From an uncultured Candidatus Saccharibacteria bacterium (GTDB lineage Bacteria; Patescibacteriota; Saccharimonadia; Saccharimonadales; Saccharimonadaceae), in assembly GCA_937859515.1 (NCBI GenBank), contig CALMAK010000021.1, forward strand, positions 186,001-250,000: DNA of 64,000 nucleotides, in the 5' to 3' direction. Both the position numbers and the translations under genes were made by a program. Shown one piece after another: positions 8,139-17,453 of the stretch. The notes beneath the pieces are model-generated. The model searched no databases. It saw only the letters and a list, made by a program, of their open reading frames with translations, and was not told the DNA's origin. Positions within the stretch are counted from its first letter, which is position 1. Every line of letters starts with the position of its first letter.

Positions 8139-8543
8139 TTATTGAAGACCCGCCCTTAACGTCATGAGCAGGCGAAAAAGAGTCACGAGTAACGCCACAA
8201 AACAGACAAAAATTAACATGAGTCCAACTGCTTTCTGTCGCTTTTTCAGCACATCACGTAGCGGTCGACTCTCGCCGCCTTCTTTCTTGACGCGCATACG
8301 CCCAGCGATACTGACGGCACCACCGACGAGCATCAGCACAAAGCCGGCGACAAGTGCTATGACGAGCAACGTAAAGAATGGCGCAAAGTCGCTACCCACT
8401 GGGAATCGACCATCAGTAACTTCAGGCAGCGCCCCTAATGCGAGCACAACCCCTAGTAGCATTACGACAGTGCCTATCACCTGCACAAACCATCCAGTGA
8501 CCTGTGACGTTTCTCCGCTCGATCGTATCGTATCTCGTTCCAT
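8139..8543 (-). CDS. Three-helix membrane protein, unknown function
   Basis: 134 residues with hydrophobic segments at about 18-40, 55-82 and 108-130, and a short basic cytoplasmic loop (RMRVKKEGGESRP). No family recognised. TATACT lies 8 nt upstream of the ATG. The gap to the OmdA gene contains a 13-bp palindrome (ATAGTC-A-GACTAT near 8117) but no clear terminator. Confidence 0.55.
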   Translation of the reverse strand: MERDTIRSSGETSQVTGWFVQVIGTVVMLLGVVLALGALPEVTDGRFPVGSDFAPFFTLLVIALVAGFVLMLVGGAVSIAGRMRVKKEGGESRPLRDVLKKRQKAVGLMLIFVCFVALLVTLFRLLMTLRAGLQ

Positions 8544-8561
8544 TCGTCTTTAGTATACGCC

Positions 8562-9011
8562 TCATTCGATCCGCCGCGCAAACATCTCTTCGACTTCCAT
8601 CATGAAAATCTCCGCCACTTTTGGTCCCACACCATGTAGTTTTTGCAGCCGTTTTGCGCACTCGTTTTGGTCGACACTACTTTCGATGAGCAGCGTCAAC
8701 GAGCCCTCATATTCTCGTATTAGTCGCTCCGTGCACTTCTGTAGCCCGTGCGCCGTGATGGTATCATATCGTCGGTACCCGCCATCGCACAATATATCTG
8801 ACAGTTCACGCCAGTTCACATCTCGAATCGCCCACGGCGTGTCCATTTTATGCTCGACAAAGAGCTGCCACGTCTTGATCGCCGTCTCCGCACGGATTGG
8901 CTTGCCAAACAGATAGCACAGCAAAAACCAACGAAATAGATCGAGATCGCCCGAGAATACATCGAGCCCAAACTCAGCGATTGTATGATTTTTTGGCTGG
9001 CGCTGTGACAT
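8562..9011 (-). CDS. Helix-hairpin-helix DNA glycosylase-like protein
   Basis: 149 residues. The C-terminal third has an HhH motif (LQKLHGVGPKVAEIFM) like those of endonuclease III-type glycosylases, and the rest is helical. It lacks the C-terminal four-Cys iron-sulfur loop and is shorter than EndoIII (about 210). A Lys or Asp catalytic pair after the HhH, as in the HhH-GPD family, is not evident, so it may only bind DNA. Leaderless-type promoter: TATAAT ends 6 nt before the ATG. Confidence 0.55.
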   Translation of the reverse strand: MSQRQPKNHTIAEFGLDVFSGDLDLFRWFLLCYLFGKPIRAETAIKTWQLFVEHKMDTPWAIRDVNWRELSDILCDGGYRRYDTITAHGLQKCTERLIREYEGSLTLLIESSVDQNECAKRLQKLHGVGPKVAEIFMMEVEEMFARRIE

Positions 9012-9073
9012 ATCCTTATTATACGCCTCATTTATAGTAGTAATATCACATCATATTCTCTATAATTATCCAT

Positions 9074-9310
9074 ATGGAACAGCAGATCATCCCAGGTGAA
9101 ACGCCACACCGCACCACAGACCTTGTTCATGAAGTTCTGAGTGGCATCTATTACCGCGAAACTCTCCGTCAGCAAGCAGTAAATGATCTGCGCGCAAAAG
9201 CAGCCGCCGCAACCTCTCCTGAAACACAAGCTATGTGGCTACAACAGGCTGATGAATTAGAAGCAATTCATCGCGAGGAGACTCAGTTACCTGAACTTTT
9301 TCACTACTAG
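9074..9310 (+). CDS. Small helical hypothetical protein
   Basis: 78 residues, hydrophilic and mostly helical, with no cysteine, no membrane segment and no family I recognise. Supported by TATAAT at 9061-9066 placed 7 nt before the ATG, and by codon use like its neighbours. Confidence 0.5.
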   Translation: MEQQIIPGETPHRTTDLVHEVLSGIYYRETLRQQAVNDLRAKAAAATSPETQAMWLQQADELEAIHREETQLPELFHY

Positions 9311-9379
9311 ACTGTCGCATATTACCCTGTAATTGCAACAAATTTGCATATATCAGTCATCTTAAGGTACCATGACGCA

Positions 9380-10198
9380 ATGGATATTTTACAGGTTATT
9401 TTTTGGTCATTTGTTGGCAGTGTCTTCTCTTTAGCCGGAGGTGTGTTATTGGTTGGTAGCAAAAAATTGCGAGATACGGCAATACGGTTTGGACTACCAT
9501 TTGGTGCCGGTGCACTGCTGGCTGCAGCATTTCTAGGGCTACTGCCCGAGGCAGTCGAAGGAAGTACTATCCACACCGTCGCGCTGTACAGCCTAGGAGG
9601 ATTCCTCGGATTTTTTGTTCTTGAACGATTACTTGGTTGGTTTCATCACCATGAGTCGCATCATCATGACTCTGCTGACAGCAAGCGGAATACTACCCAC
9701 CAATGGCTAGTGATCGTTGGTGACACCCTGCATAATGCTATCGATGGCGTTGCGATTGGCGCAGCCTTTCTCATCAACCCCGCGGCAGGCATCGGTACCG
9801 CACTAGCAGTGGCTGCACACGAAATCCCACAGGAGATTGGCGACTTCAGCATCCTTCTTGGCAAGGGTATGCGCGCCCGAAATGTTATTTTGGTGAACTT
9901 TTTCAGCGCCCTCGCAACAGTAGCGACTGCTCTCGCAACATATCTACTAGGGAACACTGTGGGCCTCAACCCTGCCCCGCTTATCGCTATCGCGGCTGGG
10001 TTCTTTATTTATATTGCTGCCAGTGATATCATTCCAGACATTCACGAAAAACCACGTCATGAGGGTAATATTCAAGCCCTATTGCTGTTAGTCGGTGTTG
10101 TAGCGATTAGTACGATCATCAGTCTGACACCCCACGAGCATTATCACGACGCTAGTCATGACCATGAACACAATCATCATGATAAAGACCACGAATAG
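9380..10198 (+). CDS. ZIP-family divalent metal transporter
   Basis: 272 residues with about eight transmembrane helices. A His-rich cytoplasmic loop near residues 90-105 (HHHESHHHD) is followed by the conserved metal-site helices: HNAIDGVAIGAAF (H, N, D, G) and HEIPQEIGDF (HExxxE). The C-terminal tail is a His/Asp cluster (HEHNHHDKDHE). ZIP proteins import zinc, iron or manganese. The ATG at 9380 was chosen because it starts directly at the first hydrophobic helix. A strong terminator follows the gene. Confidence 0.9.
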   Translation: MDILQVIFWSFVGSVFSLAGGVLLVGSKKLRDTAIRFGLPFGAGALLAAAFLGLLPEAVEGSTIHTVALYSLGGFLGFFVLERLLGWFHHHESHHHDSADSKRNTTHQWLVIVGDTLHNAIDGVAIGAAFLINPAAGIGTALAVAAHEIPQEIGDFSILLGKGMRARNVILVNFFSALATVATALATYLLGNTVGLNPAPLIAIAAGFFIYIAASDIIPDIHEKPRHEGNIQALLLLVGVVAISTIISLTPHEHYHDASHDHEHNHHDKDHE

Positions 10199-10217
10199 TT
10201 ATCTTCCTCGAAAAACA

Positions 10218-10248
10218 AAAAATACCAGTTGATCAGACTGGTATTTTT
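10218..10248 (+). terminator. Terminator after the ZIP gene
   Basis: AAAAATACCAGT and ACTGGTATTTTT form a 12-bp stem with a 7-nt loop and a T run. The remaining 10249-10388 up to the next gene shows nothing I can name. Confidence 0.85.
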
Positions 10249-10388
10249 GCTCCATCGCGCGTGGAAATCCTACACGGCCCTTTCCTCAATTGTTTATCGG
10301 AATGTGCCCCGTAGTCAGGTGTAAGTGTTTCTTTTAGAGATTAACTTACTACCTCCACGCTATCACAGCATAAGCATCATGTCAATAG

Positions 10389-10796
10389 CTACGTCTTTGC
10401 ATACAGTTTGTATGATGATTCGATCATATTTGTCAGTACACCAAGGTCGATGTTGGTGAGTTTTGTCACGTACAGGCAGCCTTTACTGGTCTTTACCTTG
10501 CCCAATTGCGCTAGTTCACCCTCGTACTGATCGAATCCTTCCATGAAATAGATCGTGAGGCTTGCCTTGCGCGGGCTGAACCCCAGCAATGGCATATCAC
10601 CTTCACGGCCAGAATCATATTTATAGTGAACGGACCCGAACCCAATGATACTCGGACCCCACATCACCGCAGGTTCGCCAGTGATTCGTGCCATAATGAC
10701 GATGATTTTTCGTGCTTCGTCGGCGCGCTCTTGGCTGACAGTTGCGAGAAACTCGTCAACGCTGACATTGGTTGGCTTGGTTTTGTTATCTGACAT
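10389..10796 (-). CDS. DUF1801 family protein
   Basis: 135 residues. The motifs AVMWGPSIIGFGSVHYKYDSGREG and MPLLGFSPRKASLTIYF fit the DUF1801 (YdhG-like) fold. The family's function is uncertain; some relatives were proposed as iron chaperones. A second DUF1801-type gene sits at 24176. TATGAT lies 9 nt before the ATG. Confidence 0.75.
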   Translation of the reverse strand: MSDNKTKPTNVSVDEFLATVSQERADEARKIIVIMARITGEPAVMWGPSIIGFGSVHYKYDSGREGDMPLLGFSPRKASLTIYFMEGFDQYEGELAQLGKVKTSKGCLYVTKLTNIDLGVLTNMIESSYKLYAKT

Positions 10797-10814
10797 ACTA
10801 GCCTAATCATACAC

Positions 10815-11795
10815 CTAGATTATCTGATACGGCAATCTCTTCCACTTGGCCCATACGACAAGTGTCACGACCACGACGAGCAATGTAATGAGTCCGTTTG
10901 ACGACAAAAACAGCAACCACAGATATGCCGCCCGTAACACATAGAACAACGTACGCCTAATGAATGATCGCCGCTTATCGTCATGGTTAAACCTCACCAT
11001 CCGGCTACCAATCGACCAGCCACGTGCTATGTACGGTATCATTATGTGAACCACCAATAATACGCCGACATTCACCCAATCACGCACATCCATCGCGATA
11101 TCTTTATTAATGAAGAGATATACTGCTACAAGCACCGCTATCGCCAGGCCAATAGCAATAATCTGGTCAATCACCAGTGCCACCATCATGCGTAGCAGCC
11201 CAGCCTGACGTACCGCGGCGTCTTTTTCGGCACGTTCAATCTCACGCTTTGGAATCAGCATCGCCAAGCCAAATCCAACCATCCCACCAAGCGTGTTAAC
11301 TATTAGATCATTGACGTCGAACAGGCGATAGCTACATGGGTATAGCCCAAATGCACCCGTCAATTGCGCTATCTCTACCGCAAGCGACAGCAAGAAGCTC
11401 CCGAGCACCGTGCGCCAGAACTTCCAACCAAATAGTATCCGCGCTAATATTCCAAACGGTACAAAGAACGCCACGTTCATTGCCAGCTGCAACACTGCGC
11501 GCATACCATCAGTGCGAATATCCATGATTGCCACCAATGGATTGAGGACCGGCGATAGCTGATACGCCGTGCAAAATGCCACAGGATCGTCTGGCATTGG
11601 ATACAGCGTAAAGCTCACCAGTACCAACGCGTACAGTATAAAAATGTAGATGAGTGCCGAACGACCAAACGATACCTTGTTATAGCGCCGGTATTGCATG
11701 ATGAGAATCGGCAGCGTCAGTGCCGCTGCGAGAAATGGCCATATCAACACAGCTGCCAGGAACGAAGTACTGAATGACGAGAGAAACGAAAGCAT
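10815..11795 (-). CDS. VanZ-like domain fused to an RDD membrane domain
   Basis: 326 residues. The first about 190 residues form the VanZ-like domain, five helices with MNVAFFVPFG, SLAVEIAQL and the DVNDLIVNTLGG signature. The rest resembles an RDD domain with three helices. VanZ-like proteins are linked to glycopeptide tolerance and envelope functions; the fusion with RDD occurs in several Gram-positive groups. No resistance role is shown here. Leaderless start: TATAAT ends exactly 6 nt before the ATG. Confidence 0.8.
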   Translation of the reverse strand: MLSFLSSFSTSFLAAVLIWPFLAAALTLPILIMQYRRYNKVSFGRSALIYIFILYALVLVSFTLYPMPDDPVAFCTAYQLSPVLNPLVAIMDIRTDGMRAVLQLAMNVAFFVPFGILARILFGWKFWRTVLGSFLLSLAVEIAQLTGAFGLYPCSYRLFDVNDLIVNTLGGMVGFGLAMLIPKREIERAEKDAAVRQAGLLRMMVALVIDQIIAIGLAIAVLVAVYLFINKDIAMDVRDWVNVGVLLVVHIMIPYIARGWSIGSRMVRFNHDDKRRSFIRRTLFYVLRAAYLWLLFLSSNGLITLLVVVVTLVVWAKWKRLPYQII

Positions 11796-11812
11796 AGCTC
11801 TATTATAGCGGC

Positions 11813-12283
11813 TCAGTTGCCCGGCTCAAACCGTGCCGCGATCACATCAACATCAAAGTTGCCATCCTCCGCACCAACGATCATGTCCGCTTTTTGTATG
11901 ATGGCATCAGTAAAATACTCTGGCTCAGCTTTGTCCCAAATCTCCCAAATGTCCTTCCAGTCATCTGCCGTCCGATCATCCCGTGGCACGTCACGTCCTT
12001 TGGCACGTTGATGGCGAATGTCCTCGGGAACTTGTACGAAAACACGAAATGGACGCAGGTCATCAAGGCGATCATCAAACACACCAACACCCTCGTATAT
12101 GACGATATCTTCCGTCGCCTCGCCTGCTAATTGGCGCAGTGTTGGGATACCAATAAATGGCCTGTAGTCATCACCATAGTCGTCCAAATGGAAAAGTCGT
12201 GCCTGCAATTTCTCTGCCAACAAACGAGCCAGATATGTCTTACCCGACCCACCTTTGCCATCAATTGCAATATATCGTGTCAT
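11813..12283 (-). CDS. Uridine kinase-like P-loop kinase
   Basis: 156 residues. Walker A GKGGSGKT lies at residues 9-16, followed by HLDDYGDDY (DDY/DDF substrate motif of uridine and phosphoribulokinase-like kinases), an IVIYEGVGVF strand like the VIVEG of udk, and an Arg-rich lid (HQRAKGRDVPRDDRT). Short compared with udk (about 210), so the substrate is uncertain. TACAAT lies 7 nt before the ATG. Confidence 0.7.
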   Translation of the reverse strand: MTRYIAIDGKGGSGKTYLARLLAEKLQARLFHLDDYGDDYRPFIGIPTLRQLAGEATEDIVIYEGVGVFDDRLDDLRPFRVFVQVPEDIRHQRAKGRDVPRDDRTADDWKDIWEIWDKAEPEYFTDAIIQKADMIVGAEDGNFDVDVIAARFEPGN

Positions 12284-12312
12284 ACGTACAATTGTAGCAT
12301 CTTGCCAGATTG

Positions 12313-12876
12313 CTAGCTTTGACCGTCTAGTCGCGGAACCATGATGCTGTCGCTTGTAATTGGATTCACAGCCTCACTTACCTCGAGCATCCTATCCTGC
12401 AGACGCAGACATTCGTCACTCGTGATCGGATGCGTCGCGTTTACCTGCACATACAGCCCCTCTTCTTGCCGCTGCTTTGTCACGGAAGTATACCAGGCCT
12501 GACGGTTACCGTTATTAAGCCAGTCAAAACGATACATCTCACGCGTATTTGTCTGATTTAGTTCTCTAACGTTTGCCACCTCAAGAAAACTCACCAGCAT
12601 ACGCCACTGGTTATAGTCGCGCTTTTGCACTTTGCATGACATATACGTATCAATGCTGCCATCATACATTTCGTCAGGGTCATCGGCTTCGTTGCTGTAA
12701 TCGAGCATTGTCAAGTAATGGCTCTTCGTTTCCTGATCAGTTCGCGGTCGGCGGGCGCGCTTGCGCAAATAGCCCATCATTAGGCTTTGGACCGCCAGAA
12801 TATCCTCGATCTCAAGCTGAGGCTCTCGGATCAAATCAATAGGCCACTGCGGCAGTGCTATCTCCAGCTCTCTCAT
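12313..12876 (-). CDS. Hypothetical soluble protein
   Basis: 187 residues, hydrophilic, with no signal or membrane segment. I do not recognise it. The C-terminal part holds a short internal echo (HPITSDE and NPITSDS). An extended -10 (TGG-CATAAT) ends 6 nt before the ATG, and codon use matches the flanks, which supports a real gene. Confidence 0.5.
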   Translation of the reverse strand: MRELEIALPQWPIDLIREPQLEIEDILAVQSLMMGYLRKRARRPRTDQETKSHYLTMLDYSNEADDPDEMYDGSIDTYMSCKVQKRDYNQWRMLVSFLEVANVRELNQTNTREMYRFDWLNNGNRQAWYTSVTKQRQEEGLYVQVNATHPITSDECLRLQDRMLEVSEAVNPITSDSIMVPRLDGQS

Positions 12877-12911
12877 ATTCCCATTATGCCATAATTACTT
12901 GTAAATGCAAC

Positions 12912-13265
12912 TTATTGCGGCTTGAACTTTAGCGACACTGAGTTTACACAATGCCGTACATTCTTTGGCGTCAAATATTCGCCCTCAAATACATGTCCGA
13001 GATGCCCACCACAATTCGCACAGCTAATCTCGGTGCGGTGACCGTCAGCGTCAAGTGTTCGTTTGACAGCGCCAGGAATCTCATCGTCAAAGCTTGGCCA
13101 GCCACAATGTGCATCGAATTTATCCTCCGATCGATATAGCGGCGCATCACATTGACGGCAGACAAACGTACCCTGCCTGTACTCGTCAAGCAGCTTACCG
13201 CTAAACGGCAACTCTGTCCCCTTGTCGAGAATAATGCGTTTTTCTTCGTCGCTCAGAAAACTCAT
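12912..13265 (-). CDS. msrB: Peptide methionine-R-sulfoxide reductase
   Basis: 117 residues. Zinc-binding pairs CRQC and CANC, the HCGWPSFD motif, and the catalytic Cys in RHCVNSVSL near the C-terminus. Reduces methionine-R-sulfoxide in proteins using thioredoxin. It lacks a signal peptide, so it is cytoplasmic. The stereochemical partner msrA is 0.8 kb away. TATAGT lies 9 nt before the ATG. Confidence 0.95.
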   Translation of the reverse strand: MSFLSDEEKRIILDKGTELPFSGKLLDEYRQGTFVCRQCDAPLYRSEDKFDAHCGWPSFDDEIPGAVKRTLDADGHRTEISCANCGGHLGHVFEGEYLTPKNVRHCVNSVSLKFKPQ

Positions 13266-13330
13266 ACTCTATCTACTATATCGTAGTTCTACCCCCAGAC
13301 ACAGCCCTCAGTTAGTGCTATAATGGTGAA

Positions 13331-14110
13331 GTGTCTTTTTCAAGAAAATCTTCTCACCATGCATACATTCACGAGTACCCAGGCAGCGGTCCAAAGATAG
13401 TACTTCTCCATGGCCTACTCGCATCCGCACGCTACTGGCACCCCATTGCAAGACAGCTCCAGCGCGACGGTCATCATGTGATTACCATCGACCTCCTTGG
13501 TTTTGGCTATGCAGCCAACCTCTCTGCATCAGATTACAGCTACGATGAGCATGTCGAGCATATCTACTCGACTATTCAGGATGTTATTGGCGACGAACCG
13601 TTCACACTTGCGGGACATTCTCTCGGAGGATTAGTGGCGATGCGTTTTGCAAGAAAGTATCCAAAACTCGTATCCCAATTGCTCGTCTTTAATTCACCAT
13701 TCTACACAAACGCACATGAAGCACAGTCAACCATCATCGGAACAAGCCGTATCTATCACTTTCTGCTTACCTCTCGCTATCGCACAGCTGGATGGGCTAT
13801 TGCTCGGGTTGTCGGGTTTCACTTATGGGGTAAACACACCGCGAAAGCCCGCGAAGGAGCAATACGCCACATTGTCTTTAAGGGACAAGGTATCGATGAC
13901 CTCCAACAGCTTGAGACCAAGACTGTTGTCGTGACCGGCTTGCGCGATCGAAAGGTATATATCGACAACCTCATGGAGCTCACGATCCCAAGTAACATCA
14001 AAGTTGTGACAGCACCAACTGGTCATCACCTCCCACGAACAAAGCCACAAACAGTCAAACACCTCATCCAACGCGCAATAACAGAGATGCGTACCAGTTC
14101 TCAGTCATAG
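13331..14110 (+). CDS. Alpha/beta hydrolase
   Basis: 259 residues. HGLLASARYW oxyanion region near residue 27, nucleophile elbow AGHSLGG near residue 97, and the catalytic His in GHHLPRTKP near 236. Likely a carboxylesterase or lipase-type enzyme; the substrate is unknown. The start is a GTG, with extended -10 TGC-TATAAT (13319-13324) ending exactly 6 nt upstream, a clear leaderless GTG start. It converges on msrA with no gap. Confidence 0.85.
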   Translation: MSFSRKSSHHAYIHEYPGSGPKIVLLHGLLASARYWHPIARQLQRDGHHVITIDLLGFGYAANLSASDYSYDEHVEHIYSTIQDVIGDEPFTLAGHSLGGLVAMRFARKYPKLVSQLLVFNSPFYTNAHEAQSTIIGTSRIYHFLLTSRYRTAGWAIARVVGFHLWGKHTAKAREGAIRHIVFKGQGIDDLQQLETKTVVVTGLRDRKVYIDNLMELTIPSNIKVVTAPTGHHLPRTKPQTVKHLIQRAITEMRTSSQS

Positions 14111-14644
14111 TCAGACCTTTTCTGCAGTGAACCATTTCGCGTGTGCCTGGCGCACCTTGAGAATTTTTGGTGCAATCACAACACTGCAATACCCATTAGC
14201 AGGGTTGCTATTAAAGTAATCTTGGTGCTCGAGCTCCGCCTCGTAAAATGCATCAAGTGGCGTCAGCTCCGTCACAATTAAATCATCCCAATGCACTTGC
14301 GCACGCTTAATCGCCATCTCAAATAACTGCTTTTGCGTATCGTCCGCATAAAACATCGCACTGCGATATTGCGGCCCGACATCTGCACCTTGGCGATCCT
14401 TCGTCGTTGGATTGTGAATCAAGAAAAAAATATCAAGAATAGTTTCCGCTGGAATGACCGTTTCATCAAACGTTACCTGCACTGCTTCGGTATGCCCCGT
14501 CGTACCCGTCGAAACGGCGCTATAGTTGGCATCGCTTGCCAATCCACCCACATAGCCACATATAGAAACTTCAGCCCCTGTCAGCCGTCGAAACACTGCG
14601 TCTAAACACCAGAAACATCCACCGGCAATCGTATAAGTTGTCAT
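14111..14644 (-). CDS. msrA: Peptide methionine-S-sulfoxide reductase
   Basis: 177 residues, full length. Catalytic Cys10 in GGCFWC, plus GYVGG and GHTEAVQV motifs and YRSAMFY. Reduces methionine-S-sulfoxide; with msrB it covers both isomers. A strong ribosome site, GGAGG, precedes the ATG, so this gene has a leader, unlike many neighbours, and may be transcribed from the ABC genes upstream. Confidence 0.95.
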   Translation of the reverse strand: MTTYTIAGGCFWCLDAVFRRLTGAEVSICGYVGGLASDANYSAVSTGTTGHTEAVQVTFDETVIPAETILDIFFLIHNPTTKDRQGADVGPQYRSAMFYADDTQKQLFEMAIKRAQVHWDDLIVTELTPLDAFYEAELEHQDYFNSNPANGYCSVVIAPKILKVRQAHAKWFTAEKV

Positions 14645-14663
14645 GCACGCCTCCTCGCAACAA

Positions 14664-15350
14664 TCACGACATTCTTCGTCGAGTTAGTCGGCCATCCCGC
14701 ATCTCATACACTGCATCGCAATATTTCAAAAGTCTCTCATCGTGAGTCACCATGATGGTCGCTTTGCCACGCTCATGTGTCTCTTTTGCAAGGAGTTCTA
14801 CGACCTCAAACGCCTTCTTTGTGTCCAAGCTCGCCGTTGGCTCATCAGCAAGAATCAAGCTTGATGTACCATAAAGCACCTTCGCAATCGCGACACGCTG
14901 CCGCTCACCACCAGACAAATCAGTCGGGTACTTCTTCCGAAGCCTTTCAATTGAGAGTACGTTAAACAGGCCTGTCATAACATTCGCGTCCTCTTTACGC
15001 CGCGAAACACGATCAATCAGCTGAAGCTGTTTCTCGACTGTAAGATAGGGTACGAGATTTGATGCCTGCAAAATAAATCCTACTTCAGATAATCGGACCC
15101 GAGAAAGCTCTTTCACTGATAGTTTTGTAATATCCGTACCACCTATTATCACCGATCCAGTCGATGGATTCTGCAGCCCACCTGCAATCGTGAGGAACGT
15201 ACTCTTGCCCGATCCCGACGGACCGATAATCGCTATAAACTCACCTGGATGGATCGAAAAGTCAACTTGCTGTAGTGCAGTCAACTTCTGACCAGCCTGG
15301 ATATACTCTCGACTCACATTCTTGAGTGCAAGTACCGCATTCTTTGTCAT
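14664..15350 (-). CDS. ABC transporter ATP-binding protein, MacB/LolD type
   Basis: 228 residues. Walker A GPSGSGKST, signature LSGGERQRVAIAK, Walker B LILADEPTASLD and the switch His (MVTHDERL). The sequence type matches the MacB/FtsE/LolD class, which works with FtsX-like permeases in lipoprotein or peptide export and envelope stress. It starts at the end of the permease gene with a short overlap, so the two form one unit. Confidence 0.9.
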   Translation of the reverse strand: MTKNAVLALKNVSREYIQAGQKLTALQQVDFSIHPGEFIAIIGPSGSGKSTFLTIAGGLQNPSTGSVIIGGTDITKLSVKELSRVRLSEVGFILQASNLVPYLTVEKQLQLIDRVSRRKEDANVMTGLFNVLSIERLRKKYPTDLSGGERQRVAIAKVLYGTSSLILADEPTASLDTKKAFEVVELLAKETHERGKATIMVTHDERLLKYCDAVYEMRDGRLTRRRMS

Positions 15351-16417
15351 CAGCCTATCGCCTCCACAGGATCAATTTTTGCCACCGAGCGCACTGATGC
15401 AAGTCCGCCAAGCACCGCACACACCACAAACAGCCCTATAATCCCCAAGAAAAATGATACATTTACGGCAAAAGGCACCTTGCCTGCCAAGAAAAAGCCA
15501 GTCAACAACGCAAGCGCCAAGCCTATCGCAAGTCCGAACAATAGCAGCAGGAGCACCTGCACCATCACTGACCATCCAATATACCCAGTCGATACACCCT
15601 CGGCCTTGAGTACACCAAAGATATTCTTTTTCTGCAGTGTTAAAATGTAGATAAATATCGCTAACACAAATGCCGCAATTCCTATCAGGAAGCTAATCAT
15701 CAGACTAAATGTCAGTACTTGCGCCTGATATCCAGGCAGCGTAAAGCTAAAGTCACGCATCGACTGCCAGAGGGTACGATCAGTTGTATGTGCGGAATGT
15801 CCATCGCCCCGCGTAACAATTGCACTCACCGTTGTATTATCACGCATCGCTGTCATGCCCGACACTTCGCTCGCTGCAATGCGCCACGCAGGTAGCGTCA
15901 TATAGACAACGGGTGCTGTCTGAAAAGTTGCCTTCTCAGCGAATCCCACCACCGTATAGGTCGTCTCCGCTCCTTGAAGTGATATCGCATCCCCTTCAGC
16001 GACGCCAATCCTCTTTAGCTCGTCACTAACAACTACCTCATTATCAACCGTAAAGCCTCGTCCTGACGAAACTTCAGGGCTCAAGAAACTTGTCTGATCG
16101 ATACCAAATATCGCAACATCCTCTGAACCGTCAATCTCAATCGTCGCCGCGCCCACTCCAAGTAACGCCCTGTCATCCCCCAACTGACCACGGTAATCAT
16201 CCTCAAATAGCAACGATCGGCCGACGGCATTGTTGGCATTCTTAGCAAGGATAATACCACTTGCATCCCACTTGTCTAGTGCTTGTGTATAGCTCGTAGC
16301 AAGCCCATATGCTAGCGCGGTCAAAAAGAATACTAGATAGCTCACGAGGATAATCACGATAGTAATAAGAACAAAGCGCGATTTCTCCTTTAGTATCTCA
16401 TTGATAGCCAAAAACAT
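15350..16417 (-). CDS. ABC transporter permease, FtsX/MacB type
   Basis: 355 residues: one N-terminal helix (about 15-40), a large extracytoplasmic domain (about 45-235), and three helices at the C-terminus, the FtsX/MacB arrangement. It partners with the ATPase encoded just downstream. TATACT lies 8 nt before the ATG and overlaps the -10 of the divergent gene at 16442. Confidence 0.85.
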   Translation of the reverse strand: MFLAINEILKEKSRFVLITIVIILVSYLVFFLTALAYGLATSYTQALDKWDASGIILAKNANNAVGRSLLFEDDYRGQLGDDRALLGVGAATIEIDGSEDVAIFGIDQTSFLSPEVSSGRGFTVDNEVVVSDELKRIGVAEGDAISLQGAETTYTVVGFAEKATFQTAPVVYMTLPAWRIAASEVSGMTAMRDNTTVSAIVTRGDGHSAHTTDRTLWQSMRDFSFTLPGYQAQVLTFSLMISFLIGIAAFVLAIFIYILTLQKKNIFGVLKAEGVSTGYIGWSVMVQVLLLLLFGLAIGLALALLTGFFLAGKVPFAVNVSFFLGIIGLFVVCAVLGGLASVRSVAKIDPVEAIG

Positions 16418-16441
16418 CTGTCGCTAGTATACAATAGCCTC
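16418..16441. promoter_or_regulatory. Bidirectional -10 element between the ABC permease and the 84-residue gene
   Basis: Plus strand TACAAT (16430-16435) ends 6 nt before the ATG at 16442. Minus strand TATACT (16431-16426) ends 8 nt before the ATG at 16417. The hexamers share two bases of a TATA core, and the start codons are only 24 nt apart. Confidence 0.6.
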
Positions 16442-16696
16442 ATGGCATTTAACCACTACGCAAAGATGAAACGAATTCTTGCCAAACAGCCGGACGGTTG
16501 GTATATCCAGCGTATCAACGAGCCGACCAGCGCCAATAACTTTCGAGGTGAAACAGTAAACTACGATCATTATTATCGTATCTATGCCGACGACGGCACG
16601 CCAATCAAATACTGCAAATTTCAAAAAATCGACAAGCTTGCCAGCATTCTCAACACGGCAGAAGAAGAACTGCCAATTGTTGAAGAAATGGAATAG
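16442..16696 (+). CDS. Small hypothetical protein
   Basis: 84 residues, hydrophilic, with an aromatic-rich middle (NYDHYYRIYADDG) and an acidic tail (EEELPIVEEME). No family recognised. The leaderless-type promoter and neighbour-like codon use support it. Confidence 0.5.
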   Translation: MAFNHYAKMKRILAKQPDGWYIQRINEPTSANNFRGETVNYDHYYRIYADDGTPIKYCKFQKIDKLASILNTAEEELPIVEEME

Positions 16697-16698
16697 TC

Positions 16699-17058
16699 TT
16701 ACCGTGCCGTGCGCAGAATCTTTTCCATTGTCCTGCCTTTTGCCAACTCATCAATGAGCTTGTCGAGATAACGAATTTCACGCATCAGTGGATCCTCGAT
16801 ATTTTCGATCCGCACACCGCAAATAACACCAGTGATAAGTATTCTGTTGGCATTCAGTTTTGGCGCCTGCGCAAAGAAATCTTCAAAATTTGTTTCATCC
16901 GCCAGCGCTTTTTCTAATTCCGTTTGGCTATACCCCGTTAACCAACGAATGACCTCGTCGACTTCGGCCTTCGTCCGCCCTTTCTTTTCCACCTTCTCGA
17001 TATACATTAGATAGACTCTGGATACGGGCATTTTATAGATACGCTGGTTGTTGTTCAT
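16699..17058 (-). CDS. DUF2200 family protein
   Basis: 119 residues. [29 protein letters not shown] and RWLTGYSQ match the DUF2200 pattern. Function unknown. TATAAT lies 10 nt before the ATG. It converges on the 84-residue gene with a 2-bp gap. Confidence 0.75.
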   Translation of the reverse strand: MNNNQRIYKMPVSRVYLMYIEKVEKKGRTKAEVDEVIRWLTGYSQTELEKALADETNFEDFFAQAPKLNANRILITGVICGVRIENIEDPLMREIRYLDKLIDELAKGRTMEKILRTAR

Positions 17059-17188
17059 ACTACCCTGTATTATACTCTGTATAGCACATAAGTCCGCGAT
17101 TACGCCCGAGCCCGACCCTTAGGAATCAACTCGGCACCGGCACTGCAGAAACGAAGGGCTTTTATTAACACTAGTAGGAGTTCTGACG

Positions 17189-17377
17189 ATGTCGAAATTG
17201 ACAAAGGAAGAAAAACGAGCCGAAGACTACAAGGAATGGCGAGAGTTTCGCGAAAACTTTCCCGCCCTACCTTGGAAAGCTTGGGGTAGTTGGTTCAGCT
17301 GGGGCAGCCCGGTCGGACTGGGGCTATTTTTCATCGAAATAGCCGCCGCACTCTGGATATTTTTCCAGATATTCTAG
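17189..17377 (+). CDS. Small single-pass membrane protein
   Basis: 62 residues: a charged, helical N-terminus (KEEKRAEDYKEW), a Trp-rich turn, and a C-terminal hydrophobic helix (about 42-61). No family recognised. A good ribosome site (TAGGAG) lies 9 nt upstream and a strong terminator follows. The roughly 130 bp upstream contains a possible AGCCC/GGGCT stem before a T-rich run, so its leader might be structured. Confidence 0.6.
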   Translation: MSKLTKEEKRAEDYKEWREFRENFPALPWKAWGSWFSWGSPVGLGLFFIEIAAALWIFFQIF

Positions 17378-17382
17378 CAAGG

Positions 17383-17415
17383 AATACCACCCGAGAAAAT
17401 CGGGTGGTATTTTTA
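17383..17415 (+). terminator. Terminator after the 62-residue gene
   Basis: AATACCACCCGA and TCGGGTGGTATT form a 12-bp stem followed by a T run. Confidence 0.85.
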
Positions 17416-17453
17416 TCTTCAGTTCTGAAACTCAATTTACAGATTAGATTTTG

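Noticed and set aside
17059-17188. Riboswitch upstream of the 62-residue membrane gene
   Set aside because: Only one weak AGCCC/GGGCT stem; no known aptamer features.
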